Assembly: GCA_900474095.1 (NCBI GenBank)
Contig: UCOA01000089.1
Location: 1 to 33,397 of the forward strand
Length of the DNA: 33,397 bases
DNA from: Hyphomicrobiales bacterium
GTDB taxonomy: Bacteria > Pseudomonadota > Alphaproteobacteria > Rhizobiales > Rhizobiaceae
Direction: 5' to 3'
Shown here: positions 1 to 7,837 of the stretch, one piece after another
Layout: each line of letters begins with the position of its first letter
Numbering within the stretch: position 1 is the first letter of the stretch
Notes under the pieces: generated by a model
What the model saw: the letters and a program-made list of their open reading frames with translations, nothing else
Database searches by the model: none
What the model was told of the DNA's origin: nothing
Program-made: the position numbers and the translations under genes

Positions 1-800
1 ATGGTGACGCCCATCAGGAAGACCAGCGAGGCAATGATCCAGTTATAGGCTGTGCCGAACGCCAGCGGATAGTGGTTCGACAGCATCAGGAACAGAACGG
101 GCAGCGTCAGATAGTTGTTGTGCGTCGAACGCTGCTTGGCGATCTTGCCGTATTTTTCATCCGGCGTCCGACCCGCAATTAGATCCGCCACGACGATCTT
201 CTGGTTCGGGATGATGATGAAAAAGACATTGGCCGACATGATCGTTGCGGTAAACGCACCGAGATGCAGAAAGGCGGCCCGGCCGGTGAACAGCTGCGTA
301 TAGCCCCAGGCCATGGCGACCAGGATGAAGTAGAGCAGCACCATCAGCCGCGTATTGTCTTTGCCGAAGGGCGACTTGCAGATCAGGTCGTAGATGATCC
401 AGCCGAAGGCAATCGAGGCAAGCGAGATGCCGATCGCAACCGGCTTGGAGACGTCGAGCACGTTCGGATCGATCAGATAGAGGTCGGCACCGGCATAGTA
501 GACCAGGCACAGCATGCCGAAGCCCGACAGCCAGGTCACGTAGCTTTCCCATTTGAACCAGATCAGGTGCTCCGGCATGTTGGCTGGCGCCACCAGGTAT
601 TTCTGGATGTGATAGAAACCGCCGCCATGGACCTGCCATTCCTCCCCATGGGCGCCGGCCGGAAGATCCGGGCGCTTCCGCAGACCGAGGTCCAACGCGA
701 CGAAATAGAACGACGAACCGATCCAGGCGATACCGGTGATGACGTGAAGCCAGCGGACGGCGAAGGTGAGCCATTCCCAGGCGATGGCGTATTCATACAT
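1..800 (-). CDS. puuD: Urate hydroxylase PuuD, membrane domain (3' end outside window)
   Basis: The minus-strand frame opens at an ATG (798-800) behind a GGGGAG ribosome site 7 bases upstream and stays open to the window edge, giving 266 residues without a stop. It begins MYEYAIAWEWLTF and has repeated hydrophobic spans with conserved His residues (RWLHV, HGGGFYHIQKY, RSTHNNYLTLPVLF), as expected for the Urate_ox_N membrane domain of PuuD. Family knowledge: PuuD oxidises urate to 5-hydroxyisourate in the inner membrane and usually carries a C-terminal cytochrome c domain, which would lie beyond base 1. It is divergent from a LysR gene and lies near uraH, uraD and xdh, which supports the role. 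The downstream end cannot be checked here. Confidence 0.9.
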   Translation of the reverse strand, partial: MYEYAIAWEWLTFAVRWLHVITGIAWIGSSFYFVALDLGLRKRPDLPAGAHGEEWQVHGGGFYHIQKYLVAPANMPEHLIWFKWESYVTWLSGFGMLCLVYYAGADLYLIDPNVLDVSKPVAIGISLASIAFGWIIYDLICKSPFGKDNTRLMVLLYFILVAMAWGYTQLFTGRAAFLHLGAFTATIMSANVFFIIIPNQKIVVADLIAGRTPDEKYGKIAKQRSTHNNYLTLPVLFLMLSNHYPLAFGTAYNWIIASLVFLMGVT

Positions 801-938
801 TTGGGTTCTCCCCCTGTTTGGGAGAGTTTTGCCATCGGGCGATCTTCGCCGAAATGCCGGTTAATCCCCAACACTTTCAAAAAAATCTATAAGATCACCC
901 CCGCTGTGGTTCGTTTGGCAATATGGTAGAAAAGCGTC
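801..938. promoter_or_regulatory. Divergent puuD / lysR promoter region
   Basis: This 138-bp gap separates divergent puuD and the LysR-type gene, so both promoters must lie here unless transcription enters from outside. An A/T-rich block CTTTCAAAAAAATC at 874-887 resembles the CTTTCAAATTTTTCG element found in the uraH/puuE gap and upstream of the purine permease. LysR-type regulators commonly bind the gap next to their own gene. That this protein binds this element is inference. Confidence 0.5.
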
Positions 939-1853
939 ATGTCCTATCTCGATAATGTGCGCGTCTTCGTCCGGGTCGTCGAACTCGGCACTCTTTCCTC
1001 CGCAGGTCGCGACCAGCGGGTGACGCCGGCCGTTGCCAGCAACCGCATCAAGGAACTGGAGCGTCATCTCGGCGTGCGCCTGTTCAACCGGACGACGCGT
1101 AAGCTCTCGCCGACTGAACATGGCCGCGTGTTCTATCAGGGCGCCGTCAAGATCATCGAAGCTGTCAACGAGGCGGAAAGCGCAATCGCCGATCTCTCGC
1201 ACAATCCAAAGGGGTCGCTCAGGATCACCGCACCGCTCGGCATCGGTCGGCGCCTGATCGCGTCGGGCATTCCGGAGTTCCACGACAAATATCCGGATAT
1301 CGAGGTGCGCCTGCGTCTTTCCGACCACAATGTCGATATCTTGAGCGAGGGCGTCGACGTGGCCTTCAAGCTTGGCGTGCTCGAGGATTCGAACCTGCGC
1401 ATGCGCGGCATCCTGAACTGTCAGCGCGTCGTCTGCGCCGCGCCCGCCTATCTGGAAAAGCGCGGCACGCCGGCGACGCCGGATGCGCTGATCGATGACA
1501 AGCACGACTGTCTGCTTTTGCGCTATCCCGGGTCGAAGGAGTATTACTGGAACCTGCAGATGCCGGACGGTATCCGCAAGTTCGAGATCGGCGGCCCCTA
1601 TGATTCCGACGACGGCGACGTCCTGACGCAATGGGCACTGGAAGGCCGCGGCATCATCAACAAACCGCTCTTCGAGGTGAAGAGCTACCTGAACGACGGA
1701 ACGCTGGTCGAGATCCTGAAGGACGCCCCGCCGGCCGGCGTTCAGCTCGCCGCGATCTATCCGCACAAGCGCTTCCAGGATCCGAAGGTCCGGCTGATGA
1801 TCGATTTCATGGCCGAGCGCTGTCAGCGGCTGATCGGTAAGATGCTGGAGTAG
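939..1853 (+). CDS. LysR-type transcriptional regulator
   Basis: The 304-residue protein has the usual LysR size. An N-terminal winged helix-turn-helix spans about residues 1-60 (FVRVVELGTLSSAGRDQRVTPAVASNRIKELE, then LGVRLFNRTTRKLSPTEHG). A periplasmic-binding-like effector domain follows from about residue 90 (GSLRITAPLGIGRRLIASGIPEF). It sits head-to-head with puuD, so control of urate oxidation, and perhaps of the nearby xdh and puuE operons, is the natural inference; the effector (urate or an intermediate) is unknown. The ribosome site before the ATG is weak. The call as a LysR regulator is firm; the target set is not. Confidence 0.9.
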   Translation: MSYLDNVRVFVRVVELGTLSSAGRDQRVTPAVASNRIKELERHLGVRLFNRTTRKLSPTEHGRVFYQGAVKIIEAVNEAESAIADLSHNPKGSLRITAPLGIGRRLIASGIPEFHDKYPDIEVRLRLSDHNVDILSEGVDVAFKLGVLEDSNLRMRGILNCQRVVCAAPAYLEKRGTPATPDALIDDKHDCLLLRYPGSKEYYWNLQMPDGIRKFEIGGPYDSDDGDVLTQWALEGRGIINKPLFEVKSYLNDGTLVEILKDAPPAGVQLAAIYPHKRFQDPKVRLMIDFMAERCQRLIGKMLE

Positions 1854-1890
1854 TGGCACGGCATTCTTGCGCCAAATCATCATCTAGTAT

Positions 1891-1906
1891 ATATTTTTGA
1901 AAATAT
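1891..1906. promoter_or_regulatory. Palindrome upstream of the toxin-antitoxin pair
   Basis: ATATTTT at 1891-1897 and AAAATAT at 1900-1906 form a perfect 7-bp inverted repeat with a TG spacer, 18 bp before the antitoxin start codon. Type II antitoxins usually repress their own operon by binding a palindrome over the promoter, so this is a plausible operator. Binding is inferred. Confidence 0.45.
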
Positions 1907-1924
1907 CCTACTTTGGGGATGACG

Positions 1925-2179
1925 ATGAAAGTTTCCTCTATGACAAGCGCTGCCTTCAACCAGAACCCGAGCCGGGCAAAAAAGGAAGCGGACAAGCAGC
2001 CGCTCGTGATCACCGAGCATGGCGAGGCAAGCTATGTCCTGGTCACCTATGCGGATTTCACCACGAACTGGAGGAAGTCGAAGACCCTGCTGGACGCGCT
2101 GGCCGACCGCTCACCGGATTCAGGCAAGGATTTCGAGCCTGAAAGGCTTGACTTTTCGGGACGTGACGTCGCGTTCTGA
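1925..2179 (+). CDS. Phd/YefM-type antitoxin
   Basis: This 84-residue protein begins MKVSSMTSAAFNQNPSRAKKEADKQPL and continues into a VITEHGEASYVLVTYADF segment. That is the pattern of the Phd/YefM fold: an N-terminal DNA-binding region followed by 'V-x-D/E-x-G-x-P-x-x-V-L'. The ATG at 1925 is preferred because GGGG lies 6 bases upstream; an in-frame ATG at 1919 would overlap that site. The gene shares one base with the following PIN-domain toxin (TGATG junction), a typical translational coupling of antitoxin and toxin. It would neutralise the toxin and autoregulate the operon. The C-terminal half is less conserved and presumably contacts the toxin. Confidence 0.8.
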   Translation: MKVSSMTSAAFNQNPSRAKKEADKQPLVITEHGEASYVLVTYADFTTNWRKSKTLLDALADRSPDSGKDFEPERLDFSGRDVAF

Positions 2180-2592
2180 TGGCTTTTCTTCTCGATACCA
2201 ACGTGGTTTCGGCCGCGCGCCGGCCTGAACGCCAGAGCGCCGAGTTCCGAAATTTCCTCACCAGTTTCGATGCCGACAGCGCTTGCCTATCGGCCGTAAC
2301 GATCATGGAAATCGAATTCGGCATCATGCGCGAACGAAGCCGTGATGCCGCATTTGCGGATGAACTGGCGCGTTGGCTGACGGAGGTCGTTCTTGCAGGT
2401 TTCGAAGGCCGCATCCTGGCGTTTGATCTCGAAATCGCCTCCATCACGGGCAGGCTGCCGACGGTCGACAAACGGCCCTCCGCGGACGCGATGATCGCAG
2501 CGACAGCGATCGTGCATCAACTCGAGATCGTCACCCGTAACACGGCGCATTTCGAACCGCTCGGCCTTCACTGCCTCAATCCCTGGATGTAA
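2179..2592 (+). CDS. vapC: PIN-domain toxin, VapC-like endoribonuclease
   Basis: The 137-residue protein shows the PIN-domain acidic set in the right order: D6 in FLLDTNVVS, E44 in TIMEIEFG, D103 in SADAMIAATA and N121 in VTRNTAHF. These bind Mg/Mn for RNA cleavage in VapC toxins, which usually cut tRNA or rRNA. The start codon overlaps the antitoxin stop, so the two are co-translated. The pair sits between the purine LysR gene and xdhC and is convergent with xdhC with a 13-bp gap. This looks like a small module inserted in the purine locus. The RNA target cannot be read from sequence. Confidence 0.88.
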   Translation: MAFLLDTNVVSAARRPERQSAEFRNFLTSFDADSACLSAVTIMEIEFGIMRERSRDAAFADELARWLTEVVLAGFEGRILAFDLEIASITGRLPTVDKRPSADAMIAATAIVHQLEIVTRNTAHFEPLGLHCLNPWM

Positions 2593-2605
2593 CCGCGATT
2601 TGCCC

Positions 2606-3478
2606 TCAATGCGGCAACGCGGACTTCGAACTCTCACCGCGGCCGGCTTTTGGAGAATGCCTCTGCGCGTCGCAATTCAACGCCGCCGTCATGATCTGCG
2701 CCGCCGCAAGCGCTGCGATCACCGCCGGGCGTTTGTCCTTCACCGCCGTGCCGCCGATCGGGCAGATCAACCGATCGAACAGCTCTGGGCGGCCAATTTC
2801 GCGCGACAGCCAGTTCTTGAAGGTGGCGCGTTTGGTCTTCGAGCCGATCATGCCGACGTAAGCGGCATCGTCGCGGCCCAAGGCTTCGGCGGCGATCAGG
2901 AAATCCAGCGCGTGGTCATGCGTGAGGATAACAAATGAACTGCCGGGCGGCGCGTCGCGCACCACTGTCTCCGGCATGGCAGTGAGGCAGGTCTCGATGC
3001 CGGGAACGCTCGCGGCCGAAAGCTCATCTTCCCGCGTATCGACCAATACGGTGCGCACCGGTGTCAGGGACAGAGCCATAGCCAAGGCGTCGCCGACATG
3101 GCCGGCACCGAAGACGTAGACATGCGGACGCTCTGTCATTTCGCGGTCGCTCCGTGCAATCAGGAAGGCGGTAATATCCGGGGTCAGTGCCGTGAAGGAC
3201 AACCTCACGCGGCCGCCGCAACACTGGCCGATTTCCGGGCCGAGCGGGACGTTCATGGCCTCGGCAGGAACACCCTGCCGCAAAGTCCGCCGGGCGTGGT
3301 CGATCGCCATGTATTCAAGCTGACCACCTCCAACCGTCCCGAAGAGAGTGGCAGCCGTCACCAGCATCCAGGCATCGGTGTCGCGCGGCGTCGAACCGTC
3401 AGCGCCCGTCACCTCGACGAGCACGCAGTCCGGTTCGCCGCGCAGAAAATCCCTGATGTTTTCGCATATGGCAACCAT
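2606..3478 (-). CDS. xdhC: Xanthine dehydrogenase accessory protein XdhC
   Basis: The 290-residue protein has an N-terminal XdhC/CoxI domain (residues 1-100; VEVTGADGSTPRDTDAWMLV, FGTVGGGQLEYMA) and a C-terminal Rossmann-like domain (VYVFGAGHVGDALAMAL, VGMIGSKTKRATF). XdhC proteins bind molybdenum cofactor, promote its sulfuration and insert it into the XdhB subunit. The chosen ATG (3476-3478) follows the xdhB stop by 5 bp; a GTG at 3485-3487 overlapping that stop is an alternative start three codons longer. It is the last gene of the uraH-xdhA-xdhB-xdhC operon and converges on the toxin gene. No sign of damage. Confidence 0.93.
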   Translation of the reverse strand: MVAICENIRDFLRGEPDCVLVEVTGADGSTPRDTDAWMLVTAATLFGTVGGGQLEYMAIDHARRTLRQGVPAEAMNVPLGPEIGQCCGGRVRLSFTALTPDITAFLIARSDREMTERPHVYVFGAGHVGDALAMALSLTPVRTVLVDTREDELSAASVPGIETCLTAMPETVVRDAPPGSSFVILTHDHALDFLIAAEALGRDDAAYVGMIGSKTKRATFKNWLSREIGRPELFDRLICPIGGTAVKDKRPAVIAALAAAQIMTAALNCDAQRHSPKAGRGESSKSALPH

Positions 3479-3483
3479 GCCAA

Positions 3484-5820
3484 TCACCCGTTCTTCGCGG
3501 CCCGCTGCAAGCGTTCGAGGCAGAGCAGGACACGCTCCGGAGTCGCCGGCGCATCGATGCGCGGCGCTATACGATACCCCGCAACGCTCGCCGCCGCCAT
3601 CGAGATCGCTTCGAGCACCGAGATCGGCAGCATGAAGGGCGGCTCGCCGACCGCCTTGGAGCGGCGGATCGTTTCTTCGCGGTTGACTGACCATTCGGCG
3701 AGCTTGACGTTGAAGATGCGCGGTCGGTCGGAGGCAAGCGGGATCTTGTAGGTGGAGGGCGCATGGGTTCTGAGGCGCCCCTTGGCATCCCACCACAGCT
3801 CTTCCGTCGTCAGCCAGCCCATGCCTTGCACGAAAGCGCCTTCGACCTGGCCGATATCAAGCGCCGGGTTTAGCGACTTGCCGACATCGTGCAGGACGTC
3901 GGTGCGTTCGACCTGGTATTCGCCGGTCAGCGTATCGACGCTGACTTCGGAACAGGAGGCGCCATAGGCATAGTAGAAGAACGGGCGTCCCCGGCCCTCC
4001 GAGCGGTTCCAGTGGATTTTCGGCGTCTTGTAGAAACCGGCGGCCGAAAGCTGGATGCGCGAGCCATAGGCAAGCTTGATGAACTCGGAAAAAGCAATGC
4101 GCTCGATACCGACGCGAACGGTGTTCGGCTCGAAAGCAACGTCGTTCTCGCTGACGCCCCAACGTTCCGCAGCAAACGTCACAAGCCGCGCTTTGATCTG
4201 CTGCGCGGCATTGGCGGCGGCCATGCCGTTCAAGTCCGATCCGGAAGAGGCGGCGGTGGCCGAGGTGTTCGGCACCTTGCCTGTCGTCGTCGCCGTCACT
4301 TTGATCCGGTGGAGATCGACCTGGAACTCGTCGGCGACGACCTGCGCCACCTTGGTATAGAGCCCCTGCCCCATCTCGGTCCCACCGTGGTTCAGATGAA
4401 TCGAACCGTCCGAATAGACATGCACCAGCGCGCCGGCCTGATTGTACTCCGTCTTGGTGAAGGAGATGCCGAACTTGACCGGGGTCAGCGCAATGCCGCG
4501 CTTGATGACGCTGCTTCTTTGGTTGAAGGCCAAAACCTCGTCGCGGCGGGCGGCGTAATCGCAGGAGGTTTCCAATTCCTCGATTATGCGGCCGATGATG
4601 TTGTCCTCGACGGCCTGGTGATAGGGCGTCAGGTCACGCCCTTCGCCACCGTAGAAATTCAACTTGCGAATTTCGAGCGGGTCTTTGCCGAGCGCGTAGG
4701 CGACATCCTCGATCATCCGCTCGCCGCCGACCATGCCCTGCGGGCCACCAAAACCGCGAAAGGCGGTATTGGAGACGGTGTTGGTCTTCAGCGGCCGCGA
4801 GCGCAGCCGGACATGCGGATAGAAATAGCAGTTGTCGGCGTGGAACAGCGCCCGGTCGGTGACAGGGCCGGAGAGATCGGCCGAAAAACCGCAGCGCGCC
4901 GAGAAGACGGCGTCTACCGCCTCGATGCGGCCATCGTCGTCGAAGCCGACCTTGTAGCCGACGTGGAAATCATGGCGCTTGCCGGTGGCAGTCATGTCGT
5001 CGTCACGGTCCGGACGGATCTTCACCGCGCAACGGTATTTCTTCGCGGCCAGCGCTGCGACGGCCGCAAACAGGTTTGCCTGCGTTTCCTTTCCGCCGAA
5101 GGCGCCGCCCATGCGCCGCACATTGATCGTCACGGCATTGGCGGGAACGCCAAGCACCTGGCCGACCATGTGCTGCGTTTCGCTCGGATGCTGGGTCGAG
5201 GAATGGACCGTGATCTCGTCATCCTCGCCAGGGATGGCGAAGGAGATATGACCTTCGAGATAGAAGTGATCCTGGCCGCCGATACGCATCTCGCCTTCGA
5301 CGATATTCTTCGCCCTGGCAAAACCGGCGGCGATATCGCCACGCTCCAGCTTCAGGGGATCGATGACCAGCGGATAGTTGGCGGCTGCGGCTTCGAGAAC
5401 ATCGGTGACATGCGGCAGATCCCGATACTCGATCTTGACCTTGGCGGCAGCGCGGCGGGCTTCGTCACGGGTTTCGGCGATGACGGCGAAGATCGGCTGG
5501 CCGTGGAACTCGACCATGCCTGTCGCAAAGACCGGATCGTCGTGCTTGTGCGCCGGGCTGACATCGTTTTCGCCAGGAATATCGGCCGCCGTCAGAATGC
5601 CGATCACGCCAGGAGCGGTTTTCACCGCATCGAAATCGATTGACAGGATCTCGGCATGGGCGCGCTCGGACAGGCCGAGATAGGCATGGAGAGTGCCGGC
5701 GGGCTCGGGCATGTCGTCGATATATTCAGCCGTTCCCGTCACATGCTTGTGGCCGGATTCGTGGCGTTCCTTTTCATGCACGCCGCCGCGGATACGGTCG
5801 ATGGGCTGCATCACGTTCAT
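3484..5820 (-). CDS. xdhB: Xanthine dehydrogenase molybdopterin-binding subunit XdhB
   Basis: This 778-residue large subunit hydroxylates hypoxanthine and xanthine to urate at a molybdenum centre. Key motifs are present: GGAFGGKE near residue 240 (active-site Glu), RALFHADN near 320 (substrate-binding Arg), RGFGGPQG near 355, GTEMGQGLYTK, and GEPPFML near 725 (catalytic base Glu). The start at 5818-5820 (MNVMQPIDRIRGG) has a GAGGGAGA ribosome site and lies 13 bp after the xdhA stop; the frame extends further upstream but without coding character. Length and motif order match the bacterial two-subunit enzyme. A long open frame on the opposite strand is a codon-bias shadow. Confidence 0.96.
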   Translation of the reverse strand: MNVMQPIDRIRGGVHEKERHESGHKHVTGTAEYIDDMPEPAGTLHAYLGLSERAHAEILSIDFDAVKTAPGVIGILTAADIPGENDVSPAHKHDDPVFATGMVEFHGQPIFAVIAETRDEARRAAAKVKIEYRDLPHVTDVLEAAAANYPLVIDPLKLERGDIAAGFARAKNIVEGEMRIGGQDHFYLEGHISFAIPGEDDEITVHSSTQHPSETQHMVGQVLGVPANAVTINVRRMGGAFGGKETQANLFAAVAALAAKKYRCAVKIRPDRDDDMTATGKRHDFHVGYKVGFDDDGRIEAVDAVFSARCGFSADLSGPVTDRALFHADNCYFYPHVRLRSRPLKTNTVSNTAFRGFGGPQGMVGGERMIEDVAYALGKDPLEIRKLNFYGGEGRDLTPYHQAVEDNIIGRIIEELETSCDYAARRDEVLAFNQRSSVIKRGIALTPVKFGISFTKTEYNQAGALVHVYSDGSIHLNHGGTEMGQGLYTKVAQVVADEFQVDLHRIKVTATTTGKVPNTSATAASSGSDLNGMAAANAAQQIKARLVTFAAERWGVSENDVAFEPNTVRVGIERIAFSEFIKLAYGSRIQLSAAGFYKTPKIHWNRSEGRGRPFFYYAYGASCSEVSVDTLTGEYQVERTDVLHDVGKSLNPALDIGQVEGAFVQGMGWLTTEELWWDAKGRLRTHAPSTYKIPLASDRPRIFNVKLAEWSVNREETIRRSKAVGEPPFMLPISVLEAISMAAASVAGYRIAPRIDAPATPERVLLCLERLQRAAKNG

Positions 5821-5833
5821 GATCTCGTCTCCC

Positions 5834-7309
5834 TCACACGGCACGCTTTCGGTCGAGCCGCACCGGCTGATCGCCCTGCGTCTCCAGATAGAAGCGGCGC
5901 AAAAGGTTCTTCGCCACCAGCAGGCGGTAATCGGCGGATGCGCGCCAGTCGCTAAGCGGCGTGTAGTCTGCGCCGAGCGCTTCCATGGCGGTTTCGACTG
6001 TGTCGTCGGTCCATTCGGCGCCATTCAGCGCAGCCTCGGCATTCTCAGCCCGCTTCGGCGTTCCGGCCATGCCGCCATAGGCGATAACAGCGTCGGAGAC
6101 TTTGCCGTTGCCATCAAAGGTCAAACGGAACGCGCCGCAGACGGCGGAGATGTCCTCGTCCAGCCGCTTGGTGATCTTGTAGACGGCGCAACGCGCATTC
6201 TCGTTGAGGAACGGTATGCGCACGGCCTCGACGAATTCGCCGGGGTGGCGGTCCTGCTTGCCATATTCGATGAAGAAGCTTTCGAGTGGCACGGTGCGCC
6301 GCCGCTTACCTTTGCGGAGCACGACCGAGGCGCCAAGCGCAATCAGAGCCGGCGGCGTGTCGCCGATCGGCGAGCCGTTGGCAATGTTGCCGCCGATCGT
6401 GCCCATGTTGCGCACCTGCTGGCCGCCGATGCGATCCCAGAGTTCGGTGAGCTGCGGGAAGTGCTTGGTTACGAGCGGGTAGGCTTGGGTATAGCTGACA
6501 CCGGCGCCAAGCGTCATGCTCGTTTCATCGACGGAGATGCTGCGCAGCTCGTCCAAGTGGCTGAGATGCACCACCGGAGAGATGTCGCGCATGAACTTCG
6601 TCACCCACAGCCCGACATCGGTGGAGCCGGCAACGATGCGGGCCTTTGGCTCTGCCTCATAGATTTCGGCGAGATCGTTCACCGAGGCGGGCAAGACGAA
6701 GCGTTCCGCGCCATCGCCGACGACCACGCGCTTGCCGTCTTTGAGACCCTCTAGCTGCTTGCTGATCTTTTCCCGTTCGAGCACCAACGGATCCTTGTTC
6801 AGGTCGCCGATCACCGATACGGCCTCGGCGGCGCGGATAATGGCCGCATAGCCGGTGCAGCGACAGAGATTACCCTGCAGCGCCTTCTCGATTTCCGTTA
6901 CCGATGGTTTCGGATTTTCCATCCAGAGCCCGTAAAGCGACATGACGAAACCCGGGGTGCAGAAGCCGCATTGCGAGGCATGCGTATCGACCATTGCCTG
7001 CTGCACCGGGTGCAGCGGCCCGCCGGGCGCGGCGAGGCAATCCACCGTGACGACATGACAGCCGTCGAGCGAGCCGACGAAGCGGATGCAGGCATTGACG
7101 CTCTCATATTTCAGCCGTCCGTCGAGCAGCCGGCCGACCAGGACCGTGCAGGCGCCACAGTCGCCCTCGGCGCAGCCTTCCTTGGTGCCGCGCAGATTAC
7201 GGTCAAGCCTGAGGAAATCGAGCAGGGTCTGGACCGGTGAGACCGAGGACAGCTCGACCAGGCGGTGATTGAGCAGGAAACGGATGGTGTTGCGGATGTC
7301 GACGGTCAT
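5834..7309 (-). CDS. xdhA: Xanthine dehydrogenase FeS/FAD subunit XdhA
   Basis: This 491-residue small subunit carries the electron-transfer centres. The plant-type [2Fe-2S] domain has C46, C51, C54 and C74; the second [2Fe-2S] domain has C114, C117, C149 and C151 (QCGFCTPG, GNLCRCTGY). The FAD domain starts near residue 190 with VAGSTDVGL and IGGNIANGSPIGDTPPALIAL. All ligands are intact. The ATG at 7307-7309 is favoured over the GTG three bases upstream because GGGAG lies 7 bases before it. The uraH stop is only 3 bp upstream, so the two genes are coupled. It pairs with XdhB and passes electrons to NAD+. Confidence 0.96.
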   Translation of the reverse strand: MTVDIRNTIRFLLNHRLVELSSVSPVQTLLDFLRLDRNLRGTKEGCAEGDCGACTVLVGRLLDGRLKYESVNACIRFVGSLDGCHVVTVDCLAAPGGPLHPVQQAMVDTHASQCGFCTPGFVMSLYGLWMENPKPSVTEIEKALQGNLCRCTGYAAIIRAAEAVSVIGDLNKDPLVLEREKISKQLEGLKDGKRVVVGDGAERFVLPASVNDLAEIYEAEPKARIVAGSTDVGLWVTKFMRDISPVVHLSHLDELRSISVDETSMTLGAGVSYTQAYPLVTKHFPQLTELWDRIGGQQVRNMGTIGGNIANGSPIGDTPPALIALGASVVLRKGKRRRTVPLESFFIEYGKQDRHPGEFVEAVRIPFLNENARCAVYKITKRLDEDISAVCGAFRLTFDGNGKVSDAVIAYGGMAGTPKRAENAEAALNGAEWTDDTVETAMEALGADYTPLSDWRASADYRLLVAKNLLRRFYLETQGDQPVRLDRKRAV

Positions 7310-7312
7310 CAC

Positions 7313-7672
7313 TCAGCTCCCGCGATAGGTCGAATAGCTGTACGGCGAAAGAAGCAGCGGTACGTGATAGTGCGCGGTCTCGTCAGCGATGCCGAAGCGG
7401 ATCGGGATGATGTCGAGGAAGGCGATCTCGCCGGCCTTGCGGCCGAGATAGTCGCCGGCATGGAAACGCAGCTCGTAGGTGCCGGCCTTCATGCGCTCGC
7501 CGGAGAGAAGCGGCGGGTCGCAGCGGCCGTCGTCATTGGTCCGGGTCGAGCCGATCCGTTCGGCCGCCCTGTCGCCCTCAACGCGGAAAAGGTCGATGCG
7601 CAAGCCTTCGGCTGGTTTGCCGAGCGCCGTGTCGAGCACATGGGTGGTCAGCCGACCAGTGTGGGATTGCAT
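7313..7672 (-). CDS. uraH: 5-hydroxyisourate hydrolase (transthyretin-like)
   Basis: The 119-residue protein has the HIU hydrolase pattern: an N-terminal [17 protein letters not shown] with the catalytic His, a central Arg (THVLD...[11 protein letters not shown]), a late His ([14 protein letters not shown]) and the diagnostic C-terminal YRGS. It converts the PuuD product 5-hydroxyisourate to OHCU. The ATG at 7670-7672 is chosen because GGAGGG lies 9 bases upstream; a GTG at 7681 abuts that site and is unlikely. It is the first gene of the operon with xdhA-xdhB-xdhC and is divergent from puuE-uraD, which catalyses the next steps. Confidence 0.95.
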   Translation of the reverse strand: MQSHTGRLTTHVLDTALGKPAEGLRIDLFRVEGDRAAERIGSTRTNDDGRCDPPLLSGERMKAGTYELRFHAGDYLGRKAGEIAFLDIIPIRFGIADETAHYHVPLLLSPYSYSTYRGS

Positions 7673-7837
7673 GCGTTTCACCCTCCGAAAACTGCATTCG
7701 TTCGGCCACTATCCTTCACCCCACTTCGCTGTGGTAGCTGGCTTATCCTTCGAGACTTTCAAATTTTTCGCAGGGAATGGCGCGCGCGTTTTCTGGTTAG
7801 AAATCGGTCAATCGAAGGCTTAGGGAGGAATGGCTTC
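7673..7837. promoter_or_regulatory. Divergent uraH / puuE-uraD promoter region
   Basis: This 165-bp gap must hold promoters for the uraH-xdhABC operon and for puuE-uraD-allA. It contains CTTTCAAATTTTTCG at 7756-7770, repeated exactly at 24229-24243 upstream of the purine permease. On the minus strand the element includes TTGAAA, which could be a -35 box, so promoter and operator functions cannot be separated by eye. The puuE start has an AGGGAGG ribosome site at 7822-7828. Confidence 0.55.

Noticed and set aside
3889-5643. 584-codon open frame on the plus strand across xdhB
   Set aside because: It is antisense to a gene with all XdhB motifs, has no domain I recognise, and arises from the GC-rich third codon position. 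The same applies to the long frames opposite puuE-uraD (7820-9421), opposite the RND pump (28444-29874) and opposite the aminotransferase domain (27001-27960).
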